A DNA stretch of 64,000 nucleotides from Acidaminobacter sp. JC074 (GCF_022496765.1 NZ_VANV01000018.1:1-64000), one strand, 5' to 3'; counted from the first letter of the stretch, positions 1-9,274 are shown. Made by a program: numbers and translations. Notes: a model not told the origin generated them from the sequence alone.

Positions 1-466
1 ACACGATAAAAGAAATAAATAAAAAATTAGAGATGGAATAAGCCATGGTTCACCATGGTTTTCCACTCACAATAGTTTGGCAATCTAAGCAATCAACTAT
101 TGGCAAAAGTAGTGAGCAAGGCAAGGTCAGACTAAGAAAGCATTAACAATCTAGAATGCTTTCTCCATAAATTACATCATAATAATAAACTGTACGATTA
201 AAAATTGGCCATCGACTAAGAATAAGAAATAATATATAAAAAATTAATACTGGTAAATAATATATCCAATGTTTTTTTAGGCTAGTCATATCAAAAACTT
301 TCCTCATTATTAGTAGTTCCTTTCCATATATGATAACAACCTTTCATTTCGTGTCATATTAAAGATATTAACTAACACACACAAATCAGTGCAATCACGC
401 TAAATTAGTTGCACTTGCCTAATATTATTAAAAAGTCAATCACAATCACATTCACAAATAAAACTT
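1..466. other. Gene-free structured region at the left edge
   Basis: No convincing coding region is visible. Around 46-60 an 8-base unit (CCATGGTT) occurs twice, separated by two bases. An inverted repeat pairs CTCACAATAGTT (about 75-86) with AACTATT and GTGAG (about 106-126). A second hairpin has 10-bp arms AGAAAGCATT and AATGCTTTCT (about 146-175) without a following T-run. The remainder is A/T-rich. On the minus strand, about 130-30, a short stretch could encode a peptide but it is interrupted by stops. It may be the edge of a structured RNA, a mobile-element end or a decayed gene; I cannot choose. Confidence 0.4.
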
Positions 467-1150
467 TTATTTTGAATTTATAAAATATAATTGTAATATC
501 AAATCAATCCATGAATTATTCCAAGAAGATAGTTTTATACTTGGTGGAACCAGATTCTCATCAAAATCACTTTTAAGTTTCACTTGTAAATCAGAGTAAA
601 TATGGTTGTTTTCATTATATTCATTAAAAACAAATTCAAGATGATTATACATATCATATTCTGATTCAAATAGATTTATTAAATCTCGATAATAACCTCT
701 GACATGTATGAAATTGTCCAACTCTGCATCATTAAGTTTATACTTAATATCTTCGTTTATCTTTTTATTTTCTTCCATATAACTTATAGATAAGATATCT
801 CGAATTGAGTCATATCCAATTTTTTGAGTATAGTCTGCTTCAACTCTTTTGAACTTTTTCCCCTCAACACGTTCGATAACATGGAAAATATCTGTGAGAT
901 TGCCATAGAACTCTAAATATGATTCGTTCAAAAGTTCAATATCAGATTTCAGCATATACTCATTTTCAATTACCCTATTTAGAATAGCCTCTGTTTTATA
1001 TGAGTTCCTAACTAACATATTAATATCTGCTTCTACAGTATCTTCAACGACATAATTCTTAAATCTATAAAAATCAAAGCATAAGCCGACAAGAAAAATA
1101 ATTAATACAAATATGATAATCAATGCAATTTTAGAATATTTATTAACCAA
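467..1150 (-). CDS. Hypothetical membrane-anchored protein
   Basis: I do not recognise this 227-residue protein. I chose a TTG start at 1150 because it follows GGAGG at 7-nt spacing, while the ATG 20 codons further up has no such site. After a short basic N-terminus (VNKYSK) there is one strongly hydrophobic helix (about residues 8-26), then about 200 polar, Asn/Glu/Tyr-rich residues. This suggests a single-pass protein with an extracytoplasmic domain. The stop codon of the small upstream ORF overlaps this gene's ribosome binding site, so the two are probably co-translated. Function unknown. Confidence 0.6.
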   Translation of the reverse strand: MVNKYSKIALIIIFVLIIFLVGLCFDFYRFKNYVVEDTVEADINMLVRNSYKTEAILNRVIENEYMLKSDIELLNESYLEFYGNLTDIFHVIERVEGKKFKRVEADYTQKIGYDSIRDILSISYMEENKKINEDIKYKLNDAELDNFIHVRGYYRDLINLFESEYDMYNHLEFVFNEYNENNHIYSDLQVKLKSDFDENLVPPSIKLSSWNNSWIDLILQLYFINSK

Positions 1151-1154
1151 TTTA

Positions 1155-1451
1155 TTACCTCCATTCAACTTGTGTATCCAAAATAGAAATGAGAACACAA
1201 AAAACTTCACCTACCAATAATGTTATCATTGGTGCAAACACGGAAATCTCTTTAAACATAGTCATAAGAGAGGGAGAGTTCCAACTTAGCATTTTGACTT
1301 TGTAAAACCACGATATTACTTTAAAATTCATTAAAGCAAATAGTTTTATTTGAATATGTTGTACGCAAAATAGTATTTGCCATAATTTTACTACAGAAAA
1401 AAGATATTGTCTCCCAATATCTTCAAATGTATATTTATATGATACTTTCAC
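1155..1451 (-). CDS. Small hypothetical protein upstream of the membrane-anchored protein
   Basis: A 98-codon frame begins at a GTG with only a weak ribosome binding site. It is rich in Phe, Leu, Val and Ile and has one clear hydrophobic segment near its C-terminus (about residues 72-90, starting FAPMITLLVG). Its last codons, TGG AGG TAA, supply the Shine-Dalgarno sequence of the next gene, an arrangement typical of translational coupling. I see no family signature. It could be a small membrane partner of its neighbour or a chance frame. Confidence 0.4.
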   Translation of the reverse strand: MKVSYKYTFEDIGRQYLFSVVKLWQILFCVQHIQIKLFALMNFKVISWFYKVKMLSWNSPSLMTMFKEISVFAPMITLLVGEVFCVLISILDTQVEWR

Positions 1452-1563
1452 AGATCGATCCCTACATATCAGAATTTTCTCGTTTAAGTATGACCTTTGA
1501 TGAGGCTGATATAAAATAATAACACTTCTAAAATTTTATTGTACTTGTTAAGAAAAGTCTCAT

Positions 1564-1589
1564 AAAAAAACAGTGACGAATCACTGTTT
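1564..1589 (-). terminator. Intrinsic terminator after the flotillin gene
   Basis: A 9-bp perfect stem (AAACAGTGA with TCACTGTTT) with a TTCG-type loop is followed, on the minus strand, by a run of T. It lies 18 bases after the flotillin stop codon. Confidence 0.9.
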
Positions 1590-1606
1590 AATATGTATCA
1601 TATCAT

Positions 1607-3010
1607 CTATTCTAACTCTTCAATAACAGTTTCTTTTACTGCATCGTCAAGCTTATCTTGTACATCACTGCCTAAGAATTTAGGTAAGTCCATACCTGCC
1701 ATTTTGAACATTTCATTCATTGGTGGTACAGCTTTCATCATGCCTGACAAGAAATCAGCAGTATTTGGAGAACCACCACTCATGCTGTCCCAAACTGTAA
1801 CTTTATCAATCTTAAGGTTCTTAATGGCTTCAACTTGAATCTTAACGAGGTCTTCCATCTTATCAGCGATCATAAGTTTAACTGCATCGTCTGCAGAACC
1901 ACCAGATGCTTTAACAACTTCTTTGAAACCTTCAGCTTGTTTCATTAACATGGCATTGATACCATCTGCTTGAGCAGACATTTTTGCAAAGATTGCATCC
2001 GCTTCACCTTTTGCATGTCGTCTGATTCTTTCAGCTTCAGCTTCAGCAGCAATCTCAATTTTTTCTTTTTCAACTCTAGCGATAACCAGTTCGTCGGCTT
2101 CTCTAGTAGCTCTTTCCTTATTGGCTCTTGCACGTTCAGCTGCTTCTTCAGCAACATATGCTTCTTGAAGTGCTAAGGCAGATTGAATCTTTTCAGCAGA
2201 AACGGCTTGTTTGTTTGCCTTGGCTTCCATCTCTCTTCTACTTGCATCTGAGTTTGCAATGGTAACCTTTGTTAAGTTCTCACCTTCTACAGCAGTAGCA
2301 TTTGCTTCAGCTACTTGAACTCTCTGATCTCTTTGGGCATTGGCTTCACCAATAGAACCGTCTTTAGTTTTTTCAGCAACAGAAACTCTTGCTTCATTGA
2401 TAGCTTTTGCAGCTGCTTCTTTACCAAGTGCTACGATATAACCAGATTCATCATTGATATCAGTAACGTTAACGTTGATAAGTCTAAGACCAATCTTTTT
2501 TAATTCTGTTTCCACATTGCTAGATACAGCAGCTAAGAACTTATCTCTATCTGTGTTAATTTCTTCAATATCCATTGTAGCTACTACCAAACGTAATTGA
2601 CCGAAAATAATGTCCTTAGCTAATTCTTGAATTTCAGGTAGTTTTAAACCTAAAAGTCTTTCAGCAGCATTTTGCATAACACCAGCTTCTGTTGAAATAC
2701 CAACTGTAAATCTTGAAGGCACATCCACACGAATGTTTTGTTTTGACAGTGCATTAGTCAAATTAACTTCAATTGAAATTGGTGTTAAGTCTAGGAATGC
2801 ATATGACTGGAATACTGGCCATATAAATGCCGCACCACCATGAATACAGTTAGCAGAACGTTGGTCACCTGCTGATGACTTTGAAACCTTACCATACTTA
2901 ACCAAAATTTTATCCGACGGACATTTTTTATAACGGCTAAATACAGCGACAATCATACCAAATACAAATACGGCGATGACTATTAAAAATATTGGTGTAT
3001 AATCTGTCAT
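1607..3010 (-). CDS. floT: Flotillin-family SPFH protein (FloT/YuaG-like)
   Basis: This 467-residue protein has the flotillin layout: an N-terminal membrane helix (about residues 8-25), an SPFH/band-7 domain (about 28-200, with IRVDVPSRFTVGIS and LINVNVTDI), a long Ala/Glu-rich coiled coil (about 200-360, AEAEAERIRR) and a C-terminal segment with a Gly/Ser-rich stretch. Bacterial flotillins oligomerise at the inner face of the membrane and organise membrane microdomains and fluidity. The SD (AAGGAG) lies within the last codons of the upstream NfeD-like gene, 3 bases away, so they form an operon, as in the Bacillus subtilis yuaF-floT pair. A second, more divergent flotillin lies at 45310-47268. 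Confidence 0.92.
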   Translation of the reverse strand: MTDYTPIFLIVIAVFVFGMIVAVFSRYKKCPSDKILVKYGKVSKSSAGDQRSANCIHGGAAFIWPVFQSYAFLDLTPISIEVNLTNALSKQNIRVDVPSRFTVGISTEAGVMQNAAERLLGLKLPEIQELAKDIIFGQLRLVVATMDIEEINTDRDKFLAAVSSNVETELKKIGLRLINVNVTDINDESGYIVALGKEAAAKAINEARVSVAEKTKDGSIGEANAQRDQRVQVAEANATAVEGENLTKVTIANSDASRREMEAKANKQAVSAEKIQSALALQEAYVAEEAAERARANKERATREADELVIARVEKEKIEIAAEAEAERIRRHAKGEADAIFAKMSAQADGINAMLMKQAEGFKEVVKASGGSADDAVKLMIADKMEDLVKIQVEAIKNLKIDKVTVWDSMSGGSPNTADFLSGMMKAVPPMNEMFKMAGMDLPKFLGSDVQDKLDDAVKETVIEELE

Positions 3011-3013
3011 TTC

Positions 3014-3652
3014 TTACTCCTTTTCATCTACTCTTTTAACCAATAAGATATTTTTTTCGATTAATCCGACTACTTTGACTGGTGTGTTGGTTTTAATTGT
3101 TTCAGGATCATTGGTCATAGCATCCAGTTCTTTGGATGCACCTGAAATAATTAAGGTTATTTTCCCAAGACCTGACTTATCTTTAGGAATAGGAATATAA
3201 ACATGACCAACTCTTCCAACTGCATGAGATGGTTTTACAGATCCATCATTGGTCATTTTCTGCATGAAATAAAACAAACCAAAACTGACCATCATGGCTA
3301 TAAATCCACCTATAACTGAAAGTGTTATTACGAGTACATTGGAATCCATCTTAGGTATTAAAACGATACCAGTCCATCCAAAGAAAGTTAAAAATGCAAT
3401 CAGGTTTCTTACTGAAAAGATGTGCCATGCAAAAGAAAAATCACTTTCTGCTTCAGTATCAATATCACCATCTGACTCCATATCTAAATCAAAGTCGCCA
3501 TCCGTATCTACATCCACATCTGCATCTAAATCATCGCCACCCAGACCTAAAAATGTCATGACTGTCTGTAAGACCATAAAAGTCGTTGCCGGTAAGGCAA
3601 TAATCCAGAAAAATCTTTCGAACTGTGTCATTAACTGCCACCACTGTCCCAT
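3014..3652 (-). CDS. NfeD-like (YuaF-type) membrane protein, flotillin partner
   Basis: This 212-residue protein starts at an ATG behind GAAAGAAGGTG. It has an N-terminal membrane helix (about residues 15-35), then an Asp-rich linker (about 38-68) with many alternating Asp residues, two further membrane helices (about 75-130) and a C-terminal beta-rich segment (about 140-205, GRVGHVYIPI... ILLVKRV) typical of the OB-fold of NfeD proteins. NfeD-like proteins are usually encoded next to flotillins and act as membrane partners. The Asp-rich linker resembles one in the paralogous locus at 47.3-47.9 kb. Family assignment is confident; the role of the acidic linker is unknown. Confidence 0.85.
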   Translation of the reverse strand: MGQWWQLMTQFERFFWIIALPATTFMVLQTVMTFLGLGGDDLDADVDVDTDGDFDLDMESDGDIDTEAESDFSFAWHIFSVRNLIAFLTFFGWTGIVLIPKMDSNVLVITLSVIGGFIAMMVSFGLFYFMQKMTNDGSVKPSHAVGRVGHVYIPIPKDKSGLGKITLIISGASKELDAMTNDPETIKTNTPVKVVGLIEKNILLVKRVDEKE

Positions 3653-3761
3653 TTTTTCACCTTCTTTCTATGATATAATGATTAATCCTCTTAATTGTAT
3701 CAAATAAAACCATTAATAACCAAGTCCTATAATAAAATACATTAAATTTTAATCATTTAAA

Positions 3762-3781
3762 AAGCACCTCTTAAGGTGCTT
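3762..3781 (-). terminator. Intrinsic terminator overlapping the stop of the diguanylate cyclase gene
   Basis: Perfect 8-bp stem AAGCACCT/AGGTGCTT with a 4-base loop, followed on the minus strand by TTTT. The stop codon of the gene lies in the ascending arm. Confidence 0.85.
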
Positions 3782-5561
3782 AGCTTTTCTTTTTCTTTTG
3801 TGCATACATTTCCTTGTCAGCTATATTTAATAGTTCTTCAAAACCGACCTTGTGTTTTGGATAGGATGCTATACCATAAGAAAATTTAGTAATGATGGTA
3901 TTGCCTTCATAGGAAATTGGATGTGTATCAAATAAGTCCTTCCAATTTTCTAAACGATTTAATATATGCTTTTCTTCAATATCCCAAAAGATACCTACAA
4001 ATTCATCACCACCTATTCTGGCTATGACATCAGAATCTCTTATTTCGTTTTCGATTACAAAGGCAAATTGCTTTATGACCTGGTCTCCAGCTACATGACC
4101 ATAAGAATCATTAACTTTTTTTAGTTTATCAAGGTCAAATAAAACTAAAACAAATGACTTAGCAAGCTCGTTTGCATCCATAACATAAGTATCAAAGAGG
4201 TCTACGAGATGTCTTCTGTTAAAGATACCTGTTAATGGATCTATAATTGAATCACGCTTGACCTTTCTCATGTTCTTGAATTTAACAATGGCCCTTTCAA
4301 TCTGAATTTTGATATAATCTAATAAATTCAAGTCGACATCATCAAAGACATGTGATGTATCACTGTCTACTGATAAAATACCATAGAGACTGCCATTGAT
4401 AACAAGTGGTGTTGTGATATTGGATCTTAAAATGAACTCAGCTTCTAGCTTTGTACCATCAGGTAACAGATCCAGGTATTTTTTATCTATCTCATCAATG
4501 ATGATGGATTTGTCATAGTTACCGGCCAAGTGTCTGGCTGCGTAAGACTTTTTAAATGGTATGACCATATCTTCTATATAGGACTTCTCAAAGCCGTAAT
4601 CTGCATCTATATACAGATCATCATTTGAGTTTATCTTTAGGATACACGCTCTTTTAGCTGCAGGTATAACTGTGTTGATTTTTTCTAAGAGGTAATCATA
4701 CATCTTAGTTAAGTCATTGGCATGATCCACAATGTCCTTAATTTCTATAACCAGTTCATTGGCTTTTAGTATCTTATTAAGTTGAGAATTATCAGTCTGA
4801 TAGTTGGTCACATCCTCATGAAGATACAAGATACCTACAGCATTAGAATCATCTTTGATCTTTACTCGGTGAATGATATTCACATGGAGTTTATGCCTTA
4901 GAAAATAAGTCACCTTCATCTTCATATGGTGGTCAGAATACTGTTCTATACTAAGACTTTTAATCCATTCATAGTCATCAATATTTAAGAGTTGATCATG
5001 TACATATTTTTCAATAATCTTGTTAATACGTGAAAGATCAGCACTATGAAACTGGTTGGTAAACATCAAGTTACCTACTGTGTCATAGTAATACATAGGT
5101 AATGGTATAATATCTAAAAATTGCTCTAGCTGACTGGATAAACCTTTTACATCTTCTTGTGCGCTTTTTAAACTTGTGATGTTTTCAATAACACCTGTAA
5201 TAACTGCTTTAGATTTGTCTCTTGAAAAACTCAACTTATACCAAACTTTGTTATTAAAAAATGGTCTTTCAAAGACAACAAGGTCCTCACCTTCGAAGAG
5301 TTTCATAAAATGATTAAGGACTGTGAATTTCTCCTTATCTTCAAAAGCTTTCTGAACGCCTTCTAATAAGAAGTTGACCTGATCACTTTTTATAAGTTCT
5401 AATACTCTATCATTTGCATAAAAATCCAACTCATTATAATACCATTCAAAAACACCTATACCGCTCTTGTTTAAGACGTTTAGGATTTTTCCTTTACTAT
5501 CATCTGTATAAGACTTGATTCTGGTTTGATTTAATTTCAAAATGAGTTCATCTAAATTCAT
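3780..5561 (-). CDS. Diguanylate cyclase with PAS-like and GAF domains
   Basis: This 593-residue protein makes cyclic di-GMP from two GTP. The N-terminal 250 residues contain two PAS-like segments (ending at ITSLKSAQED and VTNYQTDNSQ). A GAF domain covers about 270-410 (ending ITTPLVINGSLYGILSVDSD). The GGDEF domain covers about 425-590, with an intact GGDEF motif near residue 517 and an RxxD inhibitory site (RDSD) five residues before it, so product inhibition is likely. No membrane helix is seen, so it is cytosolic. It is last in an operon behind the S66 carboxypeptidase and TraX-type genes, 8 bases after the latter. The input signal is unknown. Confidence 0.92.
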   Translation of the reverse strand: MNLDELILKLNQTRIKSYTDDSKGKILNVLNKSGIGVFEWYYNELDFYANDRVLELIKSDQVNFLLEGVQKAFEDKEKFTVLNHFMKLFEGEDLVVFERPFFNNKVWYKLSFSRDKSKAVITGVIENITSLKSAQEDVKGLSSQLEQFLDIIPLPMYYYDTVGNLMFTNQFHSADLSRINKIIEKYVHDQLLNIDDYEWIKSLSIEQYSDHHMKMKVTYFLRHKLHVNIIHRVKIKDDSNAVGILYLHEDVTNYQTDNSQLNKILKANELVIEIKDIVDHANDLTKMYDYLLEKINTVIPAAKRACILKINSNDDLYIDADYGFEKSYIEDMVIPFKKSYAARHLAGNYDKSIIIDEIDKKYLDLLPDGTKLEAEFILRSNITTPLVINGSLYGILSVDSDTSHVFDDVDLNLLDYIKIQIERAIVKFKNMRKVKRDSIIDPLTGIFNRRHLVDLFDTYVMDANELAKSFVLVLFDLDKLKKVNDSYGHVAGDQVIKQFAFVIENEIRDSDVIARIGGDEFVGIFWDIEEKHILNRLENWKDLFDTHPISYEGNTIITKFSYGIASYPKHKVGFEELLNIADKEMYAQKKKKS

Positions 5562-5569
5562 AAATACCT

Positions 5570-6199
5570 CTAAAAATATTGACTAATAACTTGTAAGATA
5601 ACCATATGTATAGGATAGAATAAATAAAAGAAATACTTCATCTTTCTTCCTGGTTTCTTATTGTAAAACATAATTATAAATGGCGACAAGGCCGCTAAGT
5701 ATTGGATATTAAACCAGGCATATGGTTTGTAGTAAAATAAGACACTCAGTACTAGTATACCCACTGACATCAGTAAATATCGTTCTTTTGTCATAAAGAT
5801 GACAAGTATCATGATAACCCCATAGGCCCCATAGTCGCTCCCTATTATATGTGCTAAATACACAAGGCCCAGAATTTCAATTAATTTAATGAAATCATCT
5901 TGTTTGCTTTCAAACACCATGATAGATAAAAGGCCGAAGCTTAAGGTGAAAAACACATTTACAGGCAGTGTCATAAACAAGGATGGTATTTGTATGATAC
6001 ATGCAAATACAAAGAGTCTAAGAAAGTACTTCTTTACATCCCTAGTGTAGGAGTAACCATTGGCAATGAGAAAAGCGAATATGGGAAATGACAGTCTCCC
6101 GATGATTCTTAGTATTTTGTATTGTGGCAATAGGAAAAAACCTATATGGTCAATGATCATAAGGATTACAGCAATCCATTTTAAATAATAAGCACTCAT
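5570..6199 (-). CDS. TraX family membrane protein
   Basis: This 209-residue protein is almost entirely hydrophobic with about seven membrane helices. Its start (KWIAVILMIIDHIGFFL) and the segment IIGRLSFPIFAFLIANGYSYTRD are hallmarks of the TraX family, named after the F-pilin acetylase but widespread outside conjugative plasmids. Chromosomal members are thought to be membrane-bound acyltransferase-like proteins acting on surface molecules. Nothing in the area suggests conjugation. Its ATG overlaps the stop of the S66 gene by one base (TAATG), so translation is coupled. The true substrate is unknown. Confidence 0.85.
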   Translation of the reverse strand: MSAYYLKWIAVILMIIDHIGFFLLPQYKILRIIGRLSFPIFAFLIANGYSYTRDVKKYFLRLFVFACIIQIPSLFMTLPVNVFFTLSFGLLSIMVFESKQDDFIKLIEILGLVYLAHIIGSDYGAYGVIMILVIFMTKERYLLMSVGILVLSVLFYYKPYAWFNIQYLAALSPFIIMFYNKKPGRKMKYFFYLFYPIHMVILQVISQYF

Positions 6200-7194
6200 T
6201 ATAACCTCTTTATGATAAGACTCTTGGCACTTGTGTCTACTTTAGCATGCATACCAAGAGGTAAAATCCATTTAGGATCTGTATGTCCGAACATTAAGTT
6301 AAAGCATATTTTCGGTTGAATTTTAAGCTCTACTTCATAAATATCTAATATAATCTTTTTAACTCTTTCATAATCTTCTTCACTATAGTCCTTGAATCGT
6401 CCAAATATAACGCCTGATACCCTGTTTAAGATGCCTTGTGTGGCATAATTTCTTAAGAAGTATCCAACTTGATCAGGTGTCGGTTTCTCTTCTGACGTTT
6501 CAAAGAACAAGATCTTATCGTTAAAAAAGTCTAATTCCGGCCAATACTTGGTTCCCTTCATAAATTCAAGCACTTCAATGCATCCGCCAAAGAGTTTGCC
6601 TTCAAAGTCACCACCGAAAGATTCGAATGGTGCATAGGGTGTTTTTCTCTCTAAGAACTTATTAGGATACTTGAACCAATCTTTGTAGCCATCTACATAA
6701 TAATCTGACAACTTTAAAGTATATTCATCCCAGCTGACTTGTAAAAACTTTTTTATGTTATCAAGATAGTGAATATCTTCATCCATTTGAGCAAAGCCTG
6801 CCATTACAGATGGTCCGTAATAGGTCGTCATCCCTAAGGCATTCAGATATGATAGAAATGTTGTTGCATCAGAGAAACCCATAATTGGTTTTGGATGTTT
6901 AAGGATCTCATCAATAGCCAGATGGTTAAGTATTCGGATGGATTCATAACCCCCTATGGCGCATACGATGCCTTTAATAGATGGATCTAAAAAGGCATCA
7001 TTTAAGTCTTTTGCCCTTAACTCTGGATTTTCATACAAGTCTCTAGACGTCATCTTACATGTAGGATATAGAACACATTCATAATCCATTTTCTTTAAAA
7101 TATCTAAACCACTTTGAAAGACATCTGGAAACATAGTTGCTGCTCCACTCGATGGTGCAATAATGGCAATTTTCGAATTTTTTTCTATAATCAT
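6199..7194 (-). CDS. S66 family LD-carboxypeptidase / MccF-like serine peptidase
   Basis: This 331-residue protein has the typical length and motifs of the S66 family. The N-terminal strand IAIIAPSSG opens it; the nucleophile Ser108 sits in GFSDAT; the Glu region is FFETSEEKPTPDQ and the catalytic His is in FNLMFGHTDPK. Family members either trim L,D-peptide bonds in peptidoglycan recycling (LdcA) or cleave microcin C-type antibiotics (MccF). The sequence alone does not decide between these. A good SD (AGAGGA) precedes the ATG. It is first in a three-gene operon and is divergent from recX. Confidence 0.88.
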   Translation of the reverse strand: MIIEKNSKIAIIAPSSGAATMFPDVFQSGLDILKKMDYECVLYPTCKMTSRDLYENPELRAKDLNDAFLDPSIKGIVCAIGGYESIRILNHLAIDEILKHPKPIMGFSDATTFLSYLNALGMTTYYGPSVMAGFAQMDEDIHYLDNIKKFLQVSWDEYTLKLSDYYVDGYKDWFKYPNKFLERKTPYAPFESFGGDFEGKLFGGCIEVLEFMKGTKYWPELDFFNDKILFFETSEEKPTPDQVGYFLRNYATQGILNRVSGVIFGRFKDYSEEDYERVKKIILDIYEVELKIQPKICFNLMFGHTDPKWILPLGMHAKVDTSAKSLIIKRL

Positions 7195-7224
7195 AAATTC
7201 CTCTACTTTCTTTCATAAGTTTAG

Positions 7225-7230
7225 TATAAT
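7225..7230 (+). promoter_or_regulatory. Putative -10 box for recX
   Basis: A perfect TATAAT lies 20 bases before the recX ATG. No good -35 hexamer is found at 16-18 bases upstream, so the assignment rests on the -10 and on the divergent arrangement. Confidence 0.4.
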
Positions 7231-7249
7231 ACAAGTATAAGGAGAAAGC

Positions 7250-7903
7250 ATGAAAATTACTAAGATTGAAATACAAAAGAAAAATTTAAAAAGATATAAT
7301 TTATACATTGATGGTGACTTTAAGATGGGTATCCATGAGGATGTTATTGTTTCATTGGGACTCTATGTCAATATGGTTATAGATGAAGCCACTGTAGAAG
7401 ATATATTATTAAAAGAGGTCTATGCCAAGGCTAAAGCTGATGCCCTCAACTATATTTCTTATAGAATGAGAAGTGAAAGTGAGGTTAAAAGTAAGCTGTA
7501 TGAGCTTGGTAATACGGAGGATATGGTAAACGTGACCATTGATTTTCTATATGAATATGGCTATCTAAATGACTATGAGTTTACCAAATCCTTCATACAT
7601 GACAAAGCTACCCTATCTAGACACAGCCTATATAGAATCAAACATGATTTAAAACTAAAGGGGGTTTCTTCAAAAGTCATTGAAAAAGCCATCAATTACT
7701 ATAAAGACCAAATGATTGACTTTGATTATGACAATGCTAAGGTGCTTGCTTTAAAAAAATATAAGCAATTATTAAGTAAAAAGAAATACAGCGAGTATGA
7801 GTTAAAACAAAGAGTCTATCAAGCCCTTTCACAAAAAGGCTTTAACATTTACACAGTAAAAGATGCCTTGGAAGATGCATTAAATGAAGAGCCTATTGAT
7901 TAG
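7250..7903 (+). CDS. recX: RecX family regulatory protein
   Basis: This 217-residue protein has the RecX pattern of tandem three-helix repeats: an N-terminal segment with a beta hairpin (ITKIEIQKKNLKRYNLYIDG), the repeat ALNYISYRMRSESEVKSKL, then FLYEYGYLNDYEFTKSFI and the later KYSEYELKQRVYQALSQKGF. RecX proteins bind RecA and modulate its filaments in recombination and repair. Length agrees with Gram-positive RecX. The SD AAGGAG is ideal. It is transcribed alone, with a terminator overlapping its stop codon. Confidence 0.9.
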   Translation: MKITKIEIQKKNLKRYNLYIDGDFKMGIHEDVIVSLGLYVNMVIDEATVEDILLKEVYAKAKADALNYISYRMRSESEVKSKLYELGNTEDMVNVTIDFLYEYGYLNDYEFTKSFIHDKATLSRHSLYRIKHDLKLKGVSSKVIEKAINYYKDQMIDFDYDNAKVLALKKYKQLLSKKKYSEYELKQRVYQALSQKGFNIYTVKDALEDALNEEPID

Positions 7904-7911
7904 GCTTTTAT
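7890..7911 (+). terminator. Terminator overlapping the recX stop codon
   Basis: A 6-bp stem AGCCTA/TAGGCT with loop TTGAT, followed by TTTATT. The TAG stop of recX is within the descending arm. Confidence 0.7.
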
Positions 7912-7948
7912 TCTATGTTAAAATAACCCCCGAGGGAGGTTGTAGGAT

Positions 7949-9274
7949 ATGACTAAATTTAAGAAAAACATCTTCGAGTTGGCAATTCCGTCAATCATTG
8001 AAAACATCCTGCAAATCATGTTATCTACAGTAGATACATACTTTGTAGCCACAATAGGATCCTTAGCTATTTCAGCTGTAGGTATCAATACACTTATTTC
8101 AAATCTATATTTAACCTTTTTTATAGCTCTAGGTACAGGTATTGGTATCATGACCGCTAGGGCTGATGGAGAAAATAATAGTATAAAAGTAAAAGAGAAT
8201 ATTCAAAATGGTTTACTGATGACCTTGCTTATCAGCATTCTGTTTTTAATTTTAAACATTGTATTTGGACACGACTTTTTACATTTCATAGGTAAAGACT
8301 ATGAACTCGTTGAAACTGCACACATCTATTTTAATGTGGTTATCATCCCCATAGCGAGTCTTTCATTTATGACAGTCTTGTCTTCTATTTTAAAATCTCT
8401 TGGTGATACCAAAACACCAATGATGACTGTCTTTTTTATAAACGTAATTAATGTTATACTGGATTATATCCTGATTCAAAGATACGGTATATTAGGGGCA
8501 GGTATGGCCACAACTTTTTCTAGATTAGTTGCTTGTGTCATATTAATGGTTCAATTAAATAAGCGAACTGGGTTTTTATCAAGCTTTAAATTAAGTTTTA
8601 CCAAAGACATTCATGAGATGGTCAAATACGCTATCCCAGTCGGACTAGAAAAAATTTCGATGAGGATTGGACAATTGGTATACGGTGGTTTAATTGTTAC
8701 AATTGGTATCACCCATTATACGGCTCATAACATTGCAGGTACCATAGAGGGTTATTCTTACCTACCAGCAATGGGCTTTGGTGTAGCAGCCTTTACCATT
8801 ATTGGACATGCCATTGGCGAAAAAAACTTTCACGATATAAAAAAGATTGGTCTTTTGACCTTTAAGTACTCTACTATCTTTATGGTAGCAATCGGTATTG
8901 TTTTCTTTGTCTTTGCACCTAACTTGGCCGGTATTTTTACAGATGATCCTGAAATCATTAGATTGGTAACCATGGTTCTTAGAATCATCGCCTTATTCCA
9001 ACCGTTTTTATGTTCTACCCAAGTCATCGCTTCTTCACTTCAAGCACTTGGAGATGTGAAATACCCGTTTTACTTAACCACAATAGGTATTTGGGTGATT
9101 CGAATACTTGGCACGCTATTCTTTGGTATATATCTGAAAATGGGTTTAATAGGCGTTTGGATATCTTACGCCATTGATGTTACATTTAGAGGTAGCCTCT
9201 TATGGATCAGGTTTAAGAAAAAAACAAAAGATACTGATATATTAAGAAAGGAATTTAGTTATGAGTCATCCTAA
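7949..9274 (+). CDS. MATE family efflux transporter
   Basis: This 441-residue integral membrane protein has about twelve helices and the MATE signature: the start LAIPSIIENILQIMLSTVDTYFV, the conserved LGDTKTPM after helix six, and the second-half repeat with LQALGDVKYPFY. MATE proteins export organic cations and other toxic compounds using sodium or proton gradients. An SD (GGGAGG) lies 12 bases upstream of the ATG. Its 3' end overlaps the CsoR-type gene by 14 bases, so the two are co-expressed; the repressor may control this operon. Substrate unknown. Confidence 0.93.
   Translation: MTKFKKNIFELAIPSIIENILQIMLSTVDTYFVATIGSLAISAVGINTLISNLYLTFFIALGTGIGIMTARADGENNSIKVKENIQNGLLMTLLISILFLILNIVFGHDFLHFIGKDYELVETAHIYFNVVIIPIASLSFMTVLSSILKSLGDTKTPMMTVFFINVINVILDYILIQRYGILGAGMATTFSRLVACVILMVQLNKRTGFLSSFKLSFTKDIHEMVKYAIPVGLEKISMRIGQLVYGGLIVTIGITHYTAHNIAGTIEGYSYLPAMGFGVAAFTIIGHAIGEKNFHDIKKIGLLTFKYSTIFMVAIGIVFFVFAPNLAGIFTDDPEIIRLVTMVLRIIALFQPFLCSTQVIASSLQALGDVKYPFYLTTIGIWVIRILGTLFFGIYLKMGLIGVWISYAIDVTFRGSLLWIRFKKKTKDTDILRKEFSYESS

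Noticed and set aside
60..176. Cyclic di-GMP riboswitch at the left edge
   Set aside because: Only short fragments resemble the consensus; the tetraloop-receptor arrangement is not there and no downstream plus-strand gene follows.
3294..3707. 137-codon plus-strand frame rich in Ser and Lys
   Set aside because: Antisense to the Asp-rich linker of the NfeD-like gene, no SD and no family resemblance.
5570..6199. TraX as evidence of a conjugative element
   Set aside because: The family is common on chromosomes; no relaxase, pilus or coupling-protein gene is in the window.
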